Shown one piece after another: positions 25,798-35,926 of a stretch of 64,000 nucleotides of DNA. The notes below the pieces were generated by a model. The model had not been told where the DNA came from and did not search any database. It saw only the letters and a program-made list of their open reading frames with translations. The stretch is from Planctomycetaceae bacterium. GTDB lineage: Bacteria; Planctomycetota; Phycisphaerae; Phycisphaerales; SM1A02. Location of the stretch: positions 44,029 through 108,028 of the forward strand of contig CANJHD010000001.1 in NCBI GenBank assembly GCA_947474065.1, written 5' to 3'. The translations under genes and the position numbers were made by a program. Within the stretch, counting starts at the first letter, position 1; every line of letters begins with the position of its first letter.

Positions 25798-28338
25798 ATG
25801 AAACTGAACTTCTACCCCACAATTCCCGGTCTACTTTCCTGCGCAGTCACCGCCGTTGCGATCGCCTGCGCGCCACTCGCCTACGCAGCGCCGCAGCAAC
25901 AGCAAATGGCTGACCGCGCCCGACAGATCGCCGAGCAAATGGCGCTGTGCCCAGTCAAAGCAATGCCAGCATCACTTGATGCAGGATTCGTTGCGCCGCA
26001 GACAGATGTTAAGTTTGAGGCAACTCTTCTGAACACACTTGATCGCCCGGTGAAGTGCATTCGCAGTGCACCGAGTTGCACATGCACCACCGTCGACATG
26101 CTCGGTAAAGAAATTCCTGCGGGCGGCACACTGAAAGTTCCGCTCTCTATGCGAACCAGTGGCGCAACCGGCGAGAAATCTGCACAAGTGATGCTGATGT
26201 TTGATGGCGTCCCGGGGCTCATCGAACTGAGTATCAAGGCAGAGGTGAGCTACCCGGTTCGGGCTATTCAGCAGAGTGTGGACGCGGACGGAAAGCCGCG
26301 TCGCGATCCGTACATCAACGCCTTTGACAACAAGGCCAATGTCACTGGTGAAATTACCGTGGAGTCGATTGACGGCAAGCCATTCCGAATCATGTCGGTC
26401 GGAGGCGACGCCCCGGCCTTCATTGACTACAAGCCAACTGAGCAAGGTCCGCGCGAGAGTTACCGCGTGCGCTATGACTTCTCCGCCCTACCCTGCGAGC
26501 GTGTTCCAAAGTATTTAGTGATCGAAACCGATCGCGCAGACGCGCGCCTCATTGACATGCGCGTCCGTCACGAATGCACGAAAATAAGTGCGAATTTTGG
26601 CTTTGCGCAGTACCGTGAGAACGTGGGCGTCATGGCTCCCGGAGAGACCAAGGCGTTCGAAGTAGAGATTAAGCACGCCAACGGGGTGCGCATTGATTCG
26701 GTGACGAGCAGCGATCCGCGTATTGATGCAAAGCTCATTGATCAAAAGTCTGGCGCCGAAGATGGCCTTCTCGTGCACGTAGCCGTCACGGCGAAACCAG
26801 ATTCCGCTGGAATGGTTCTGACGCCGTTGCGCTTTGTAGGTGTTGGTCCTGATCCAAAGCAGCCAGTGCCGACTGGCCAACCTGCCGTAGGCACTGCGCG
26901 TGAATCGGATTTCCTCATCTACCTAAAGATCGAGCGACCGATACCACCGCTCCAAGCGAAGCCTGTCACCCAAGCGCCACCCAAAGAACTCCCCGCAACA
27001 GTGCGAGCTGCCGTGCTCGCGCCAGCATCTGTTCCAACTGACGCGCGCGTCAATGCTGCAAAGATCACAACGCTCGGCGCGCCGAATGTTCCGTCGCGGG
27101 TCATTCAGCCACTTCCAGTGATCCTTCGCATCGCCGATCGCGCCGAAGACGTGCCCATGGACGCCGCGCGTTTCGCCGCAGCAAAGATTGCGGTGAGTAA
27201 AGGTCTTGCATTCATGCGCGCCGCACAAGGTCCCAATGGCGGGTGGATGGAAAGCACCGCTGCGAAAGCAACCGACCAAAGCACGCCATCAACCGCCGTT
27301 CCAAACGCAGTAACCGCATTGGCGCTGAAGGCCTTCGCGCAAGCTGGATTCACTGCAAATACAGATGTAAATGCGCGGCGCGCGCTTGCGTTTGTGACAT
27401 CCGGAACACAGTTGGGTGGCGCATTTCAGCCTGACCTTGGAGGCGGACTTGCAAACTATGTAGCAAGCATGGTGTTGATGGGCCTCGCCGCACAGCAAGA
27501 CCCCGCGCTATCGCTCGAGGTGGAAACCGTGCGCACGTGGCTTGTGAAGAATCAATGGAATCAGTCGCAAGGGATCAGTCCCAATGCGGACTGGTTCGGC
27601 GGATCGGGATACGGAAGTCACGGACGCCCCGATCTTTCCAATACGCAACTCATGCTTGACGCATTGCACGATGCCGGCGCATCGACCGACGACCCCGCCG
27701 TGCAACGCGCATTGGTATTCGTAGAACGCACACAGAACATCAAGAGCAACGACGCGTCATGGGCGCAACACGGAAGCGGCGACGGCGGCTTCGCATACAC
27801 AGCCGCGAATGGCGGCGAGAGCTTTGCAAGTGACGTCGCTGGCGAGGGCAGATACGGCGAGAAGATGCCCCCGGAAACACGCGCGCTTCGCAGTTACGGA
27901 AGCATGACTTACGCGGGCTTTAAGAGCATGTTGTACGCAGGGCTTGCACCCAATGACCCACGCGTCACCGCCGCGTTTGATTGGATTCGATCACATTGGA
28001 CATTCACAGAGAACCCTGGGCTTGGCTCGCAGGGCCTGTACTACTACTTACACGCGGCCGCACGCGCGCTCAATGCATCGGGCGCAATCAGCGTCACCGT
28101 GACAAGTGATGTTGCAAAGACCACCGCCCCGGCGAACCCGTCAGAATCACAGGAAATCAGCACAAGTTCACGCAATTGGCGCAACGACCTGACCGATGCC
28201 GTGTTGGCATCACAGCGCGCCGACGGCAGTTGGGTGAACAGCGCCGACCGCTGGCAAGAAGGTCAGCCGGAACTCGTCACGGTCTATGCGATCTTGGCTC
28301 TGGAAGAAGTACTGAAGCCAGTTACGCAGTCGCAGTAA
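25798..28338 (+). CDS. Secreted DUF1573 plus squalene-cyclase-like fusion protein
   Basis: An 846-residue protein; AAGGA six bases upstream supports ATG 25798. A signal peptide spans about 1-31 (LAYA-APQ). Residues about 50-155 are a DUF1573-type immunoglobulin-like domain with paired Cys (SCTCTT) and GGTLKVPLSM. A second Ig-like region and a Pro/Ala linker (about 365-440) follow. Residues about 455-840 are an alpha-alpha toroid of squalene-cyclase/prenyltransferase repeats (QGPNGGWMES, RSYGSMTYAGFKSMLYAG, QGLYYYLHAAARAL). The DxDDTA motif of squalene-hopene cyclase is absent, so cyclisation is unlikely; a binding or scaffold role in the periplasm is more plausible. Its stop overlaps the convergent ctaA by 17 bases. 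Confidence 0.8.
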   Translation: MKLNFYPTIPGLLSCAVTAVAIACAPLAYAAPQQQQMADRARQIAEQMALCPVKAMPASLDAGFVAPQTDVKFEATLLNTLDRPVKCIRSAPSCTCTTVDMLGKEIPAGGTLKVPLSMRTSGATGEKSAQVMLMFDGVPGLIELSIKAEVSYPVRAIQQSVDADGKPRRDPYINAFDNKANVTGEITVESIDGKPFRIMSVGGDAPAFIDYKPTEQGPRESYRVRYDFSALPCERVPKYLVIETDRADARLIDMRVRHECTKISANFGFAQYRENVGVMAPGETKAFEVEIKHANGVRIDSVTSSDPRIDAKLIDQKSGAEDGLLVHVAVTAKPDSAGMVLTPLRFVGVGPDPKQPVPTGQPAVGTARESDFLIYLKIERPIPPLQAKPVTQAPPKELPATVRAAVLAPASVPTDARVNAAKITTLGAPNVPSRVIQPLPVILRIADRAEDVPMDAARFAAAKIAVSKGLAFMRAAQGPNGGWMESTAAKATDQSTPSTAVPNAVTALALKAFAQAGFTANTDVNARRALAFVTSGTQLGGAFQPDLGGGLANYVASMVLMGLAAQQDPALSLEVETVRTWLVKNQWNQSQGISPNADWFGGSGYGSHGRPDLSNTQLMLDALHDAGASTDDPAVQRALVFVERTQNIKSNDASWAQHGSGDGGFAYTAANGGESFASDVAGEGRYGEKMPPETRALRSYGSMTYAGFKSMLYAGLAPNDPRVTAAFDWIRSHWTFTENPGLGSQGLYYYLHAAARALNASGAISVTVTSDVAKTTAPANPSESQEISTSSRNWRNDLTDAVLASQRADGSWVNSADRWQEGQPELVTVYAILALEEVLKPVTQSQ

Positions 28339-29782
28339 TTGTTCGTCTTGCCAATACCGCCATAGTGGCGACCTCTGCAAGGAGGACAGCGCCGAGTGCT
28401 TGGTGCGCCGTGGTTGTTGCAACTTCCCAGATGGGAACTGCCTCTCCCCTTCGCATCAGCACTACTACGAGGGCAGCGATACCGAGGGCGACCTGCAATC
28501 CAACCGTGTGTAGTGCTGCCTTCCCAACTCGACGCAAGGGCGGCGCTTCAACAGCGCGGCCGCAGCGCATGCCGGCGAGCAGCACCAAGATGAAAGCAAT
28601 CACCGCCATAGTGACGTGACCATGCAGCGCCCACTTTGGAAGTTGAGCACCATCGTCCCCAGTAGGTGGAATCTGCAAGTGCCGCATCGCTGCACCAAGG
28701 AACAATTGCATAGTGACGGCGAGCAATGCCAACGCACTGAGGAGCCGCATGGCTGCCACGCCCTGCACCACCACTCGCACTCGCTCCCATGCACCGCTGA
28801 CCATAAATGCTGAAACCAGTGCCAACGCAAATACAAACTGGCCGAGCATGCCATGCACAATGGCGAGCGCGGTGCTCGGTGAAAGATCCACCGCATTCAT
28901 GCTTGAAGTTACGTTTCCCGTGACTCGCAATCCGCCCAGAATTCCTTGAGTGACAACCAGTGCCAAGAGAACAGTTACGGCGATCCGCGCATACTTGCCT
29001 GCGCCACTGCGCCAGACCGTGGTGGCATACGCGAGCACGGTGGCCCCAACGAGCATTCCAAAGAGGCGATGGGCGTGCTCGTAGAAGATGCCGCCCTTCA
29101 TTTCACTGACCGGATAGAGCAGCATGTTGTGACCAAAGCTGTTCGGCCAATCCGGCACCGCGAGTCCAGCTTCGTAGCCAGTGACGAGTCCACCAATCAC
29201 GATCATCACCAGAATGTTGGCTGTTGCAACAATGCCCATGAGTGTGACTGGCGGTGGTAGCCGCCGTGCGGATGACCGCGCGCTGCCAATGCGCTCGCCG
29301 ATCGAACCGAGCAGCGCGCTCGCTGCAAAGAGGCCGATGACATACGCGGCTGGTCGCACCGGCGTCCCGCCCTGCTCATCGCGAAGAAATGCACCCAGCA
29401 CCATCAGGTTGATAGTTGCGGAAACCAAACCAACGGATAAGCCGCTCGCTTGTCCAGGGGCAAACCGCCCGGCCATGAACCCGCCGAACAGTACACACGC
29501 CAGAGCTCCCACAAACAATGCCTCTCCCGCCACAAATCCTGGCTGCAAGAGCGCAACGTAACTCAGCGTCCACATTGCCACGGTGACCACGAAGCCAATA
29601 GCTAAGTTCATCGGTCGGACCCAACGCGACCATCCGATCACGAATCCGCTACCTACAACCATCAATAACACAAGTACGGGGATACTGAGCGGCGCGGCAG
29701 CAGCGGCGGGCGCCGGCGCCACCACGGGCGCGGCAAGTACGGTGGCGGTCGCGGAATCCTGAATCGCAATCAGCATGTGCAT
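28322..29782 (-). CDS. ctaA: Heme A synthase, COX15/CtaA family
   Basis: Oxidises heme O to heme A for cytochrome oxidase. GGAG seven bases before ATG 29780-29782 sets the start; the product has 486 residues. The first 170 residues form extra membrane helices with an Ala/Pro linker, so the protein is longer than the usual 300-350. The four histidines of the family are in YEHAHRLFG, AIVHGMLGQ, ALHGHVTMA and TTAHQALGA. Eight conserved helices follow the extra region. It is divergent from ctaB with 28 bases between starts. Together they support the heme A oxidase encoded at 32001-37096. Confidence 0.9.
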   Translation of the reverse strand: MHMLIAIQDSATATVLAAPVVAPAPAAAAAPLSIPVLVLLMVVGSGFVIGWSRWVRPMNLAIGFVVTVAMWTLSYVALLQPGFVAGEALFVGALACVLFGGFMAGRFAPGQASGLSVGLVSATINLMVLGAFLRDEQGGTPVRPAAYVIGLFAASALLGSIGERIGSARSSARRLPPPVTLMGIVATANILVMIVIGGLVTGYEAGLAVPDWPNSFGHNMLLYPVSEMKGGIFYEHAHRLFGMLVGATVLAYATTVWRSGAGKYARIAVTVLLALVVTQGILGGLRVTGNVTSSMNAVDLSPSTALAIVHGMLGQFVFALALVSAFMVSGAWERVRVVVQGVAAMRLLSALALLAVTMQLFLGAAMRHLQIPPTGDDGAQLPKWALHGHVTMAVIAFILVLLAGMRCGRAVEAPPLRRVGKAALHTVGLQVALGIAALVVVLMRRGEAVPIWEVATTTAHQALGAVLLAEVATMAVLARRTITATA

Positions 29783-29810
29783 CGTGAGGCTCCGTTGAAG
29801 TGGGACACCT

Positions 29811-30860
29811 ATGCTATTCACCTCGACCCACCGTCGATCGAACCCGATGCCAGTATCAACCACGCCAGCACCCGTACCCGCCACCCCGGGAGATCAACAA
29901 CCGGTAGTTCCGGGCATGGACGTCGTTAGCGCCACACTGACACCCAGCCACGCGGCAATATGGAGCCAGCTGTCCAAGGCGCGACTCAGCCTCTTAGTAC
30001 TGCTCACCGCCGCCGTCGGGTTCGTAGTGGCGCCAGCCGATCCACAGGGCTGGTGGATGCGCCTCCTCTGGACCTGCCTCGGCACAGCACTCGCGGCCGC
30101 AAGCGCAGCGATGCTCAATCAAGTTGCCGAGATGCGGCGCGATGGTCTGATGCGTCGAACCGCCAAGCGCCCGCTGCCCGCGGGACACGCGCGACGAACC
30201 ACCGTCTTCGTAGTTGCAGTCCTACTTGGCTATGCGGGGTGCACGGTGCTTGCCATGGGCACGACCGTCATGGCAGCAGCCTTCGCCTGCGTCAACATCT
30301 TGCTTTACGTGCTGCTCTACACGCCGCTCAAGCCGCGCACCACACTCAATACATTGGTTGGCGCTGTCACTGGCGCCATTCCACCAGTGATTGGATGGAC
30401 CGCAGCCACAGGAAGCATTTCACCGGGCGCATGGGCACTCTTTGCTGTGCTCTTCGTCTGGCAGATACCGCATTTCTTGGCACTTGCGTGGCTCTATCGC
30501 GCGGACTACACGGCGGGCGGATTCGTGATGTTGCCATCGCGTGACCCGGACGGAACCGCAACTGGTCAAGCGTGTCTACTCTCGAGCATCATGCTCATTC
30601 CGGTGTCATTGCTCGGGACGATGTCTGGCGTTGCTGGCTTCGGCTACGCGGCCGTCGCCATCGCCGCGGGTCTCTGGATTTCATGGCTCTCCCTTCGTTT
30701 CATGCTTGAACGCAGCGATGCGCGCGCGCGTCGGCTCTTCTTCGCAAGTCTCATCTACTTGCCAGTGATTCTGGGGGCAATGGTTATTGATCGCGGCAGC
30801 GTGGTCACTACTGGAACGCCAGTGGACGGCGCAGTCATACTTGAGGTACCTACACAGTGA
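29811..30860 (+). CDS. ctaB: Protoheme IX farnesyltransferase
   Basis: Adds the farnesyl tail to heme B, making heme O. UbiA-fold membrane protein of 349 residues. The first Asp-rich motif is altered: NQVAEMRRDGLMRRTAKRPL has E in place of the first D of the usual N-x-x-x-D-x-x-x-D pattern. YTPLKPRTTLNTLVGAVTGA and QIPHFLALAWLYRADY are conserved. The N-terminal 35 residues are disordered and weakly conserved; a second possible ATG at 29847 would shorten it. GTGA overlap with the DUF3179 gene suggests coupling. Confidence 0.92.
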   Translation: MLFTSTHRRSNPMPVSTTPAPVPATPGDQQPVVPGMDVVSATLTPSHAAIWSQLSKARLSLLVLLTAAVGFVVAPADPQGWWMRLLWTCLGTALAAASAAMLNQVAEMRRDGLMRRTAKRPLPAGHARRTTVFVVAVLLGYAGCTVLAMGTTVMAAAFACVNILLYVLLYTPLKPRTTLNTLVGAVTGAIPPVIGWTAATGSISPGAWALFAVLFVWQIPHFLALAWLYRADYTAGGFVMLPSRDPDGTATGQACLLSSIMLIPVSLLGTMSGVAGFGYAAVAIAAGLWISWLSLRFMLERSDARARRLFFASLIYLPVILGAMVIDRGSVVTTGTPVDGAVILEVPTQ

Positions 30861-31993
30861 ACGCGCCGCATCCGCTTGGATTCCCAACGCTCACGCTACG
30901 CGGTGGTGGATGGATTCTCTTGGCGTTCGTTGCGATCACCTGTGGTTTCTTGGCATGGGCCATGAGTGGAGTGTTCACCGGCGACCGACCAATCGGCAGT
31001 GGCAGTGATCCTGCCGCATATGGATTCACGCTCGATCCGCTTCGTGCTGATCGTGGCGTGTTGGTTGGCAGCGGCAGCCCGCGTGACTTTCTTCCATCAC
31101 TCGACGCGCCCGCAGTGATGCGCGGTGCTGACATGTTGCGCTGGAACGAAGAGCATCGAACTCGATATGTAGTCAGCAACGATCGCGTGGCAGGAGTGGT
31201 GGTGAACGGAGAGGCGCGCGCATATCCGCTTGATGTGCTCAACGCGCATGAAGTGATCAATGACACGCTTGGCGGTGTGCCAATTGCCGTGAGTTACAGC
31301 CCCCTGACAGATAGCCTCGTTGTGTTTGACCGTCGCATCGACGGCGCAGAGCGAACCTTCCATGTCAGCGGTCTGCTCTACAACAGCAATCTTGTGATGT
31401 ATGACCGCGCAGCCGGAACTGCTGGCAGCGCAACTCCGAGTGCGAGCACGGCCGGTGCATCACTCTGGAGCCAACTGGGTATGCGCGCGATTGCTGGTCC
31501 CGCCGCAGCGCATGACGCTCAACTGATTCCGCTCCCCGATGCAAACATCACTTCATGGCGAATGTGGACCGCCGTCTGGCCCGATACCACGGTGATCATG
31601 GGCGATCCCGCACAGGCGAATCGATACAAGGAGTTCAGTTACGCGCGCTATTACCTCTCACCGCGCGTCGACTACCCAGTCAGTGGCTTGGTGGCCGCAC
31701 TCCGCGAACCAACGAGTGCCGCCATTGCAATGGCTGAGGCTGCCAAGGGCGACCCGCGATCGCGAAAGACTGCGGTCATCGAAGTGCGCCAAGGAGACGC
31801 CCGCGCGGTGTATTCGCTTGCTGAGTTAGCAACACGCGCTGACAAATCTGGACGAGTAGCGATCGACGTCGGCGGTCGAAACTTTGAAGCAACGGTGCAA
31901 CCGTCACCACTTGCAGCGCTCGTGCGCGCCACTGACGGCAAGCCCGCATTGGTGATCCCGCAACTCTGGTTTGCGCACGAAGCGAAGTGGTAA
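30857..31993 (+). CDS. DUF3179 membrane-anchored protein
   Basis: A 378-residue protein that starts at GTG, overlapping the ctaB stop. It has a single N-terminal membrane helix (about 20-42), then a large periplasmic domain matching DUF3179: GEARAYPLDVLNAHEVINDT, SYSPLTDSLVVFDR, and FHVSGLLYNSNLVMYDR. An insert of Ala/Ser/Thr residues sits at about 190-205. The biochemical role of DUF3179 is unknown. Position next to ctaB, and convergent with the oxidase operon seven bases away, suggests a link to oxidase assembly, but this is inference. Confidence 0.8.
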   Translation: MNAPHPLGFPTLTLRGGGWILLAFVAITCGFLAWAMSGVFTGDRPIGSGSDPAAYGFTLDPLRADRGVLVGSGSPRDFLPSLDAPAVMRGADMLRWNEEHRTRYVVSNDRVAGVVVNGEARAYPLDVLNAHEVINDTLGGVPIAVSYSPLTDSLVVFDRRIDGAERTFHVSGLLYNSNLVMYDRAAGTAGSATPSASTAGASLWSQLGMRAIAGPAAAHDAQLIPLPDANITSWRMWTAVWPDTTVIMGDPAQANRYKEFSYARYYLSPRVDYPVSGLVAALREPTSAAIAMAEAAKGDPRSRKTAVIEVRQGDARAVYSLAELATRADKSGRVAIDVGGRNFEATVQPSPLAALVRATDGKPALVIPQLWFAHEAKW

Positions 31994-32000
31994 GCCACGC

Positions 32001-32630
32001 TCAGACAGCGAGCACAGCGAGCGCCGTGCAGATCCACAGCGTCGCGTAAAGCACGATCCAGATCACGTCCAATGCGTGCCAATACATGGCGCACAGCACC
32101 ACGCCTGTGAAGTTTGTTGGCGTATAGCGCCCTTCCATGCTGCGGCGAAACACTTGAACCATCGGAGGGATTCCGCCGATGACGTGCAACGCGTGAACTC
32201 CAGTCAGTACATAAAAAGTCCACGCATACAAGCCGCTTTCTATGGTGACGTGCCGAGTCCACAATTCCTTCCACGCCAATGCCTGCACCGCTAGAAAGAG
32301 CAACGCCAAGCCGAGCGTCGCCCCCATCGCGTAACGAAGTTGCGTCTGCCGATTGAACCGCGCCGCACGAACAGCCATTTGCACGGTGTAACTCGAAATC
32401 AGCAGTACAACCGTCGAAAGCAGGAGCGCAGGCGGCAGACCGGGCGTTCCTTCCGGCATCCACTCGCGCCCCGGGGGCTGATCAAAGCGCACCACTAGAT
32501 ACCCCAGGATGCATGCCAAGAAGATCATTGCCACTACGGCAATAAAGACCCACATACCAAAGACCCCCGCAACGCCGCGCTCCTGCGCATTGTCGAAGGG
32601 GTCAATGAAGTTTGCAGTCTTGATGGCCAT
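32001..32630 (-). CDS. Second heme-copper oxidase subunit III
   Basis: A 209-residue subunit III-like protein of five membrane helices. FGMWVFIAVVAMIFLACILGY begins after a short cytoplasmic start, and ELWTRHVTIESGLYAWTFYV, GVHALHVIGG and YWHALDVIWIVLYATLW match the ends of the family. It is shorter than the other subunit III gene (33135-34103), lacking the insertion. Subunit III stabilises the oxidase and helps proton uptake. Two copies in one operon are unusual; this last one may form part of a distinct assembly or be a paralogue retained with the cluster. Confidence 0.85.
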   Translation of the reverse strand: MAIKTANFIDPFDNAQERGVAGVFGMWVFIAVVAMIFLACILGYLVVRFDQPPGREWMPEGTPGLPPALLLSTVVLLISSYTVQMAVRAARFNRQTQLRYAMGATLGLALLFLAVQALAWKELWTRHVTIESGLYAWTFYVLTGVHALHVIGGIPPMVQVFRRSMEGRYTPTNFTGVVLCAMYWHALDVIWIVLYATLWICTALAVLAV

Positions 32631-32669
32631 GAGGCACCTCGGCAGCGAATGCGCGCCGCGGCGCGTGTA

Positions 32670-33116
32670 TCAATCCGAGCTACCAACACCGCCGTTGGTC
32701 GAACGGATCTGCGCAACAGGTGCACCCGGAGCATTGGCTTGCATAACGCTCTCCGCTTCCGGAGCATTCCCATTGAAGATGGTGGGGGAGTTCTGGTGAA
32801 CATCCATTGCTGAGAACGCAAGCATGATGCCCACGAAGACGATCGACCCGATCAGCACGAGCAAATTGAACGGACGGTCCCAGCGCAAGTGCATGAAGAT
32901 CAGCGCAACGATGGTCGCCTTCACTACAGCGATCGCGAGCGCAAGCATCAGGTTTGCCTCGCCAAGATCGATGTAGCGCACTGCTACCGTGATCACGGTG
33001 AGAAAGAGCAGCGCAACGCCGGCGCCGACGAGGTACTTGACGGGAACGACGTGGCCCACTTCTGGGTGGACTTCAGCGGCGTGTGAACCAGCGTGATGTG
33101 TGGCTTGGTGTGACAT
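32670..33116 (-). CDS. Cytochrome c oxidase subunit IV-like protein
   Basis: A 148-residue membrane protein with a His-rich start ([22 protein letters not shown]) and three hydrophobic helices. The middle segment [20 protein letters not shown] contains the KATIVA...FMHLR signature typical of prokaryotic subunit IV (CyoD/CtaF type), and [10 protein letters not shown] follows. The C-terminal 45 residues are hydrophilic. It stabilises the aa3-type oxidase and is encoded between two subunit III genes. A four-base-scale spacing to its neighbours suggests one transcript. Confidence 0.85.
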   Translation of the reverse strand: MSHQATHHAGSHAAEVHPEVGHVVPVKYLVGAGVALLFLTVITVAVRYIDLGEANLMLALAIAVVKATIVALIFMHLRWDRPFNLLVLIGSIVFVGIMLAFSAMDVHQNSPTIFNGNAPEAESVMQANAPGAPVAQIRSTNGGVGSSD

Positions 33117-33134
33117 AGCTTTATTCCGTCCAAC

Positions 33135-34103
33135 TCAATGGATGAGATAGAAGAGCGGGAAGAGGAAGATCCAGATCAAGTCGACGATGTGCCAGTACAG
33201 GCCGCCGGTGTCGACCGCCGTAAAGTTCTTGCTTGAGAAATCACCGCGTACCGAGCGCCAGATGAGCCAACCAATGAGGCCCATACCTGCCACCACGTGA
33301 ACTCCGTGCAGACCGGTCATGCAGTAATAGATGGCGAAGAAGAGATGCGTGTTCGGCGGCATCTTGGGGTCTTCCAAGTGCGTTCCTGGATGCGCTTCCT
33401 CGGACTTGCCAGGGGCGGGAGCAACGGCGTGCTCAGGAGCAGGAGCGCCAGAAGCGCGCGCCATACCAACCGGGCCAACGGAAGCAGACTTCACTGCGGA
33501 GACATCAACCGCAGGCTTCGCAGCAAGATCGGGAATGGCAAACAGCGTCGGATCTTTCACCGTGATGGCTGTTACCGCCGTCGGAGCGGTCTTTAGTTCC
33601 ATTGCCTCAGCGTGACCTTCAGCGTCATGCGGAGGCACGTAGAACGAAGAGCCCCACACCAGATTGTCATGGAACTTGTGGGTGTACTCAAAGTACTTGA
33701 TGACCAAGAATCCAATCGCGCCCATGAATGTCAGCACGAGGCACACGATGAGCCCACCGCGCCGGTCAGTCTGCGCACAGCGAACTGCAAGGGCCATGGT
33801 CAAACTGGAAAGAATCAGCACGCATGTGTTGATTCCGCCCATGATGGTGTCGAGGTAGTGACTGGCGTAACTGAAGACCTCGGGATTGCGCATCCGCAAG
33901 ATGGCATAGGCCACAAACAGGCCGCCAAAGAAGAGGATTTCTGTAGCAAGGAACAGCCAGATGCCCAACTTGGCGCTGTCAAACTGCTGCGCCATGCTGT
34001 CAAAGTGGTGTGCCAAATGCGGATCGTGCCCGTGCGCATGCTCATCATGGCCGTGGGCGTGATCTGCTTGGGTAGTGTGCTCGTTTGCGGTTGTCTGACT
34101 CAC
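33135..34103 (-). CDS. ctaE: Cytochrome c oxidase subunit III with large insertion
   Basis: A 322-residue subunit III; typical length is about 200-270. The N-terminus is His-rich ([15 protein letters not shown]), then helices with [21 protein letters not shown]. Between helices, about residues 160-260, lies an Ala/Pro/Lys/Thr-rich segment ending with [20 protein letters not shown]. The C-terminus has [20 protein letters not shown]. The insert is low complexity with no recognisable fold. The gene is 46 bases after coxA and 18 bases before subunit IV. Confidence 0.9.
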   Translation of the reverse strand: MSQTTANEHTTQADHAHGHDEHAHGHDPHLAHHFDSMAQQFDSAKLGIWLFLATEILFFGGLFVAYAILRMRNPEVFSYASHYLDTIMGGINTCVLILSSLTMALAVRCAQTDRRGGLIVCLVLTFMGAIGFLVIKYFEYTHKFHDNLVWGSSFYVPPHDAEGHAEAMELKTAPTAVTAITVKDPTLFAIPDLAAKPAVDVSAVKSASVGPVGMARASGAPAPEHAVAPAPGKSEEAHPGTHLEDPKMPPNTHLFFAIYYCMTGLHGVHVVAGMGLIGWLIWRSVRGDFSSKNFTAVDTGGLYWHIVDLIWIFLFPLFYLIH

Positions 34104-34149
34104 ATGATGCTCCGGGGGAGTTCGTTCGGGACGAAGGGCAAAGCCCTCG

Positions 34150-35880
34150 TCAGTGCGCAGCCTTCGTGCCCTGCGCGGCGGGATTCACTTCGGGATCGTT
34201 GGATTCATCAACTCGGTAACCACCGATCTTTGGATCCCAGTGCACCACGGTGAAGTCGTAGCAATCGCCAACGCGCGGTGCCTTGGCGAAGTTGTCAAAG
34301 GGCGGCGGACTGGCGCATTGCCATTCCAAGCTTCGACCACCCCATGGGTTGGCCGGTGCCTTCTTGCCATTGACAAGACTTCCAAACAGTGTGATGGCCG
34401 TCAGGGTGAACCCGACCGCCATGATGTAACTACCAATGGTGGAGATGACGTGATAAATCTGGAATTCCGGCTGATAGTCGTAGTAACGACGCGGCATGCC
34501 CTGCGAGCCAAGAATGAACTGAGTGAAGAAGGTCACATTGAAGCCGATGAAGATGATCCAGCAAGCGATGGTTCCGAGGCGCTGGTCGTACATGCGACCA
34601 AAGATCTTCGGCCACCAATGGTGCAGACCGCCGATCATGCCGATCAGGGCGCTACCCATCATGACATAGTGAAAGTGCGCTACCACGAAGTACGTGTCAT
34701 GCAAGTGGACATCGGTGCTCAATGTGGCCAAGTGCAGACCGGTGAGGCCGCCGATCGTGAACAGGAACAAGAATGCCAACGCGTACCACATGGGGGTGGT
34801 CAAAGAAACCGAGCCCTTGTAGAGCGTGGCGATCCAGTTAAACACCTTCACGGCGCTGGGGATAGCCACACTGAAACTAATGGCAGAGAACAGCGTGTTC
34901 ATCAAGGCTGACTGACCTGAGGTGAACATGTGGTGACCCCACACGATGAAGCTGAACATTGCAATGGCGATCGAACTAAACGCAATGAAGCGGTAGCCGA
35001 AGATCGCGCGGTGGCTATTGATAGCAATGATGTCACTGATGATGCCCATGGCGGGCAGAATCATGATGTACACCGCGGGGTGGCTATAGAACCAGAAGAA
35101 GTGCTGGTACAGCACCGGGTCGCCACCCATTGATGGGTTGAAGATTCCGATGTTCACGGTGCGCTCAACAATCAGGAGCAAGAGCGTGATGCCGAGCACC
35201 GGCGTTGCCAATACCTGGATGATGGCGGTTGCATAAATGGACCACAAGAAGAGGGGCATGCGGAACCAAGTCATTCCCGGGGGGCGCAACTTGTGCACCG
35301 TGACAATGAAGTTCAGGCCAGTGAAGATGGAACTGAAGCCCAGGACGAATGCGGCTGTCAGCACCGGAATCACGCCGCCAGCAGTCGTCGTGGTGGAGTA
35401 CGGCGTATAGAAGGTCCAGCCAGTATCGAATCCGCCCATCGAGAGCGACACGATGCAAAGGATGGCACCAGTGACCCACAGGTAGTAACTGAATAGGTTC
35501 AACCGCGGGAAGGCAACATCCTTGGCACCGAGCATGATTGGCATGATGATGTTGCCAAGCGCCGCCGGGATACTCGGAATGATCACCAAGAACACCATGA
35601 TGGCGCCGTGCAGCGTGAACCACTGGTTGTAGGTGTCGGCGCTGTCGGTGATCGTGGGACCAGGGGTCAGCAATTCGGTGCGCAGGAGTAGCGCAAACGT
35701 GCCGCCGAGTAGGAAGGCTCCAAGCACAGACCACATGTACATCACACCGATGCGCTTATGGTCGAGCGTGAAGATCCACGACAAAATCCCGCGCGTGTGC
35801 GTCAGGTAGTTGTCGCTTTCGGGACGCGCCTCGATGGTGTCCGAGATTGCGCCGGGAGATGGGAGTTGAATGGTGGTCAT
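34150..35880 (-). CDS. ctaD: Cytochrome c oxidase subunit I, A2-type
   Basis: Catalytic core (576 residues) with 12 membrane helices; reduces O2 at heme a3-CuB. The heme a ligand is in [23 protein letters not shown] has Tyr-Ser in place of the Glu found in A1-type enzymes, which classifies it as A2, and it also carries a CuB His and the cross-linked Tyr. [10 protein letters not shown] supplies two more CuB His ligands, and [11 protein letters not shown] the heme a3 and heme a ligands. It lies 46 bases after coxB. The C-terminal extension is cytoplasmic and polar. Expected to form a supercomplex with ACIII encoded upstream. Confidence 0.97.
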   Translation of the reverse strand: MTTIQLPSPGAISDTIEARPESDNYLTHTRGILSWIFTLDHKRIGVMYMWSVLGAFLLGGTFALLLRTELLTPGPTITDSADTYNQWFTLHGAIMVFLVIIPSIPAALGNIIMPIMLGAKDVAFPRLNLFSYYLWVTGAILCIVSLSMGGFDTGWTFYTPYSTTTTAGGVIPVLTAAFVLGFSSIFTGLNFIVTVHKLRPPGMTWFRMPLFLWSIYATAIIQVLATPVLGITLLLLIVERTVNIGIFNPSMGGDPVLYQHFFWFYSHPAVYIMILPAMGIISDIIAINSHRAIFGYRFIAFSSIAIAMFSFIVWGHHMFTSGQSALMNTLFSAISFSVAIPSAVKVFNWIATLYKGSVSLTTPMWYALAFLFLFTIGGLTGLHLATLSTDVHLHDTYFVVAHFHYVMMGSALIGMIGGLHHWWPKIFGRMYDQRLGTIACWIIFIGFNVTFFTQFILGSQGMPRRYYDYQPEFQIYHVISTIGSYIMAVGFTLTAITLFGSLVNGKKAPANPWGGRSLEWQCASPPPFDNFAKAPRVGDCYDFTVVHWDPKIGGYRVDESNDPEVNPAAQGTKAAH

Positions 35881-35926
35881 GGTTAGAACTTCCTGTGCTG
35901 GTTGAGTCGGAGCGCTCGGTGGCGCG

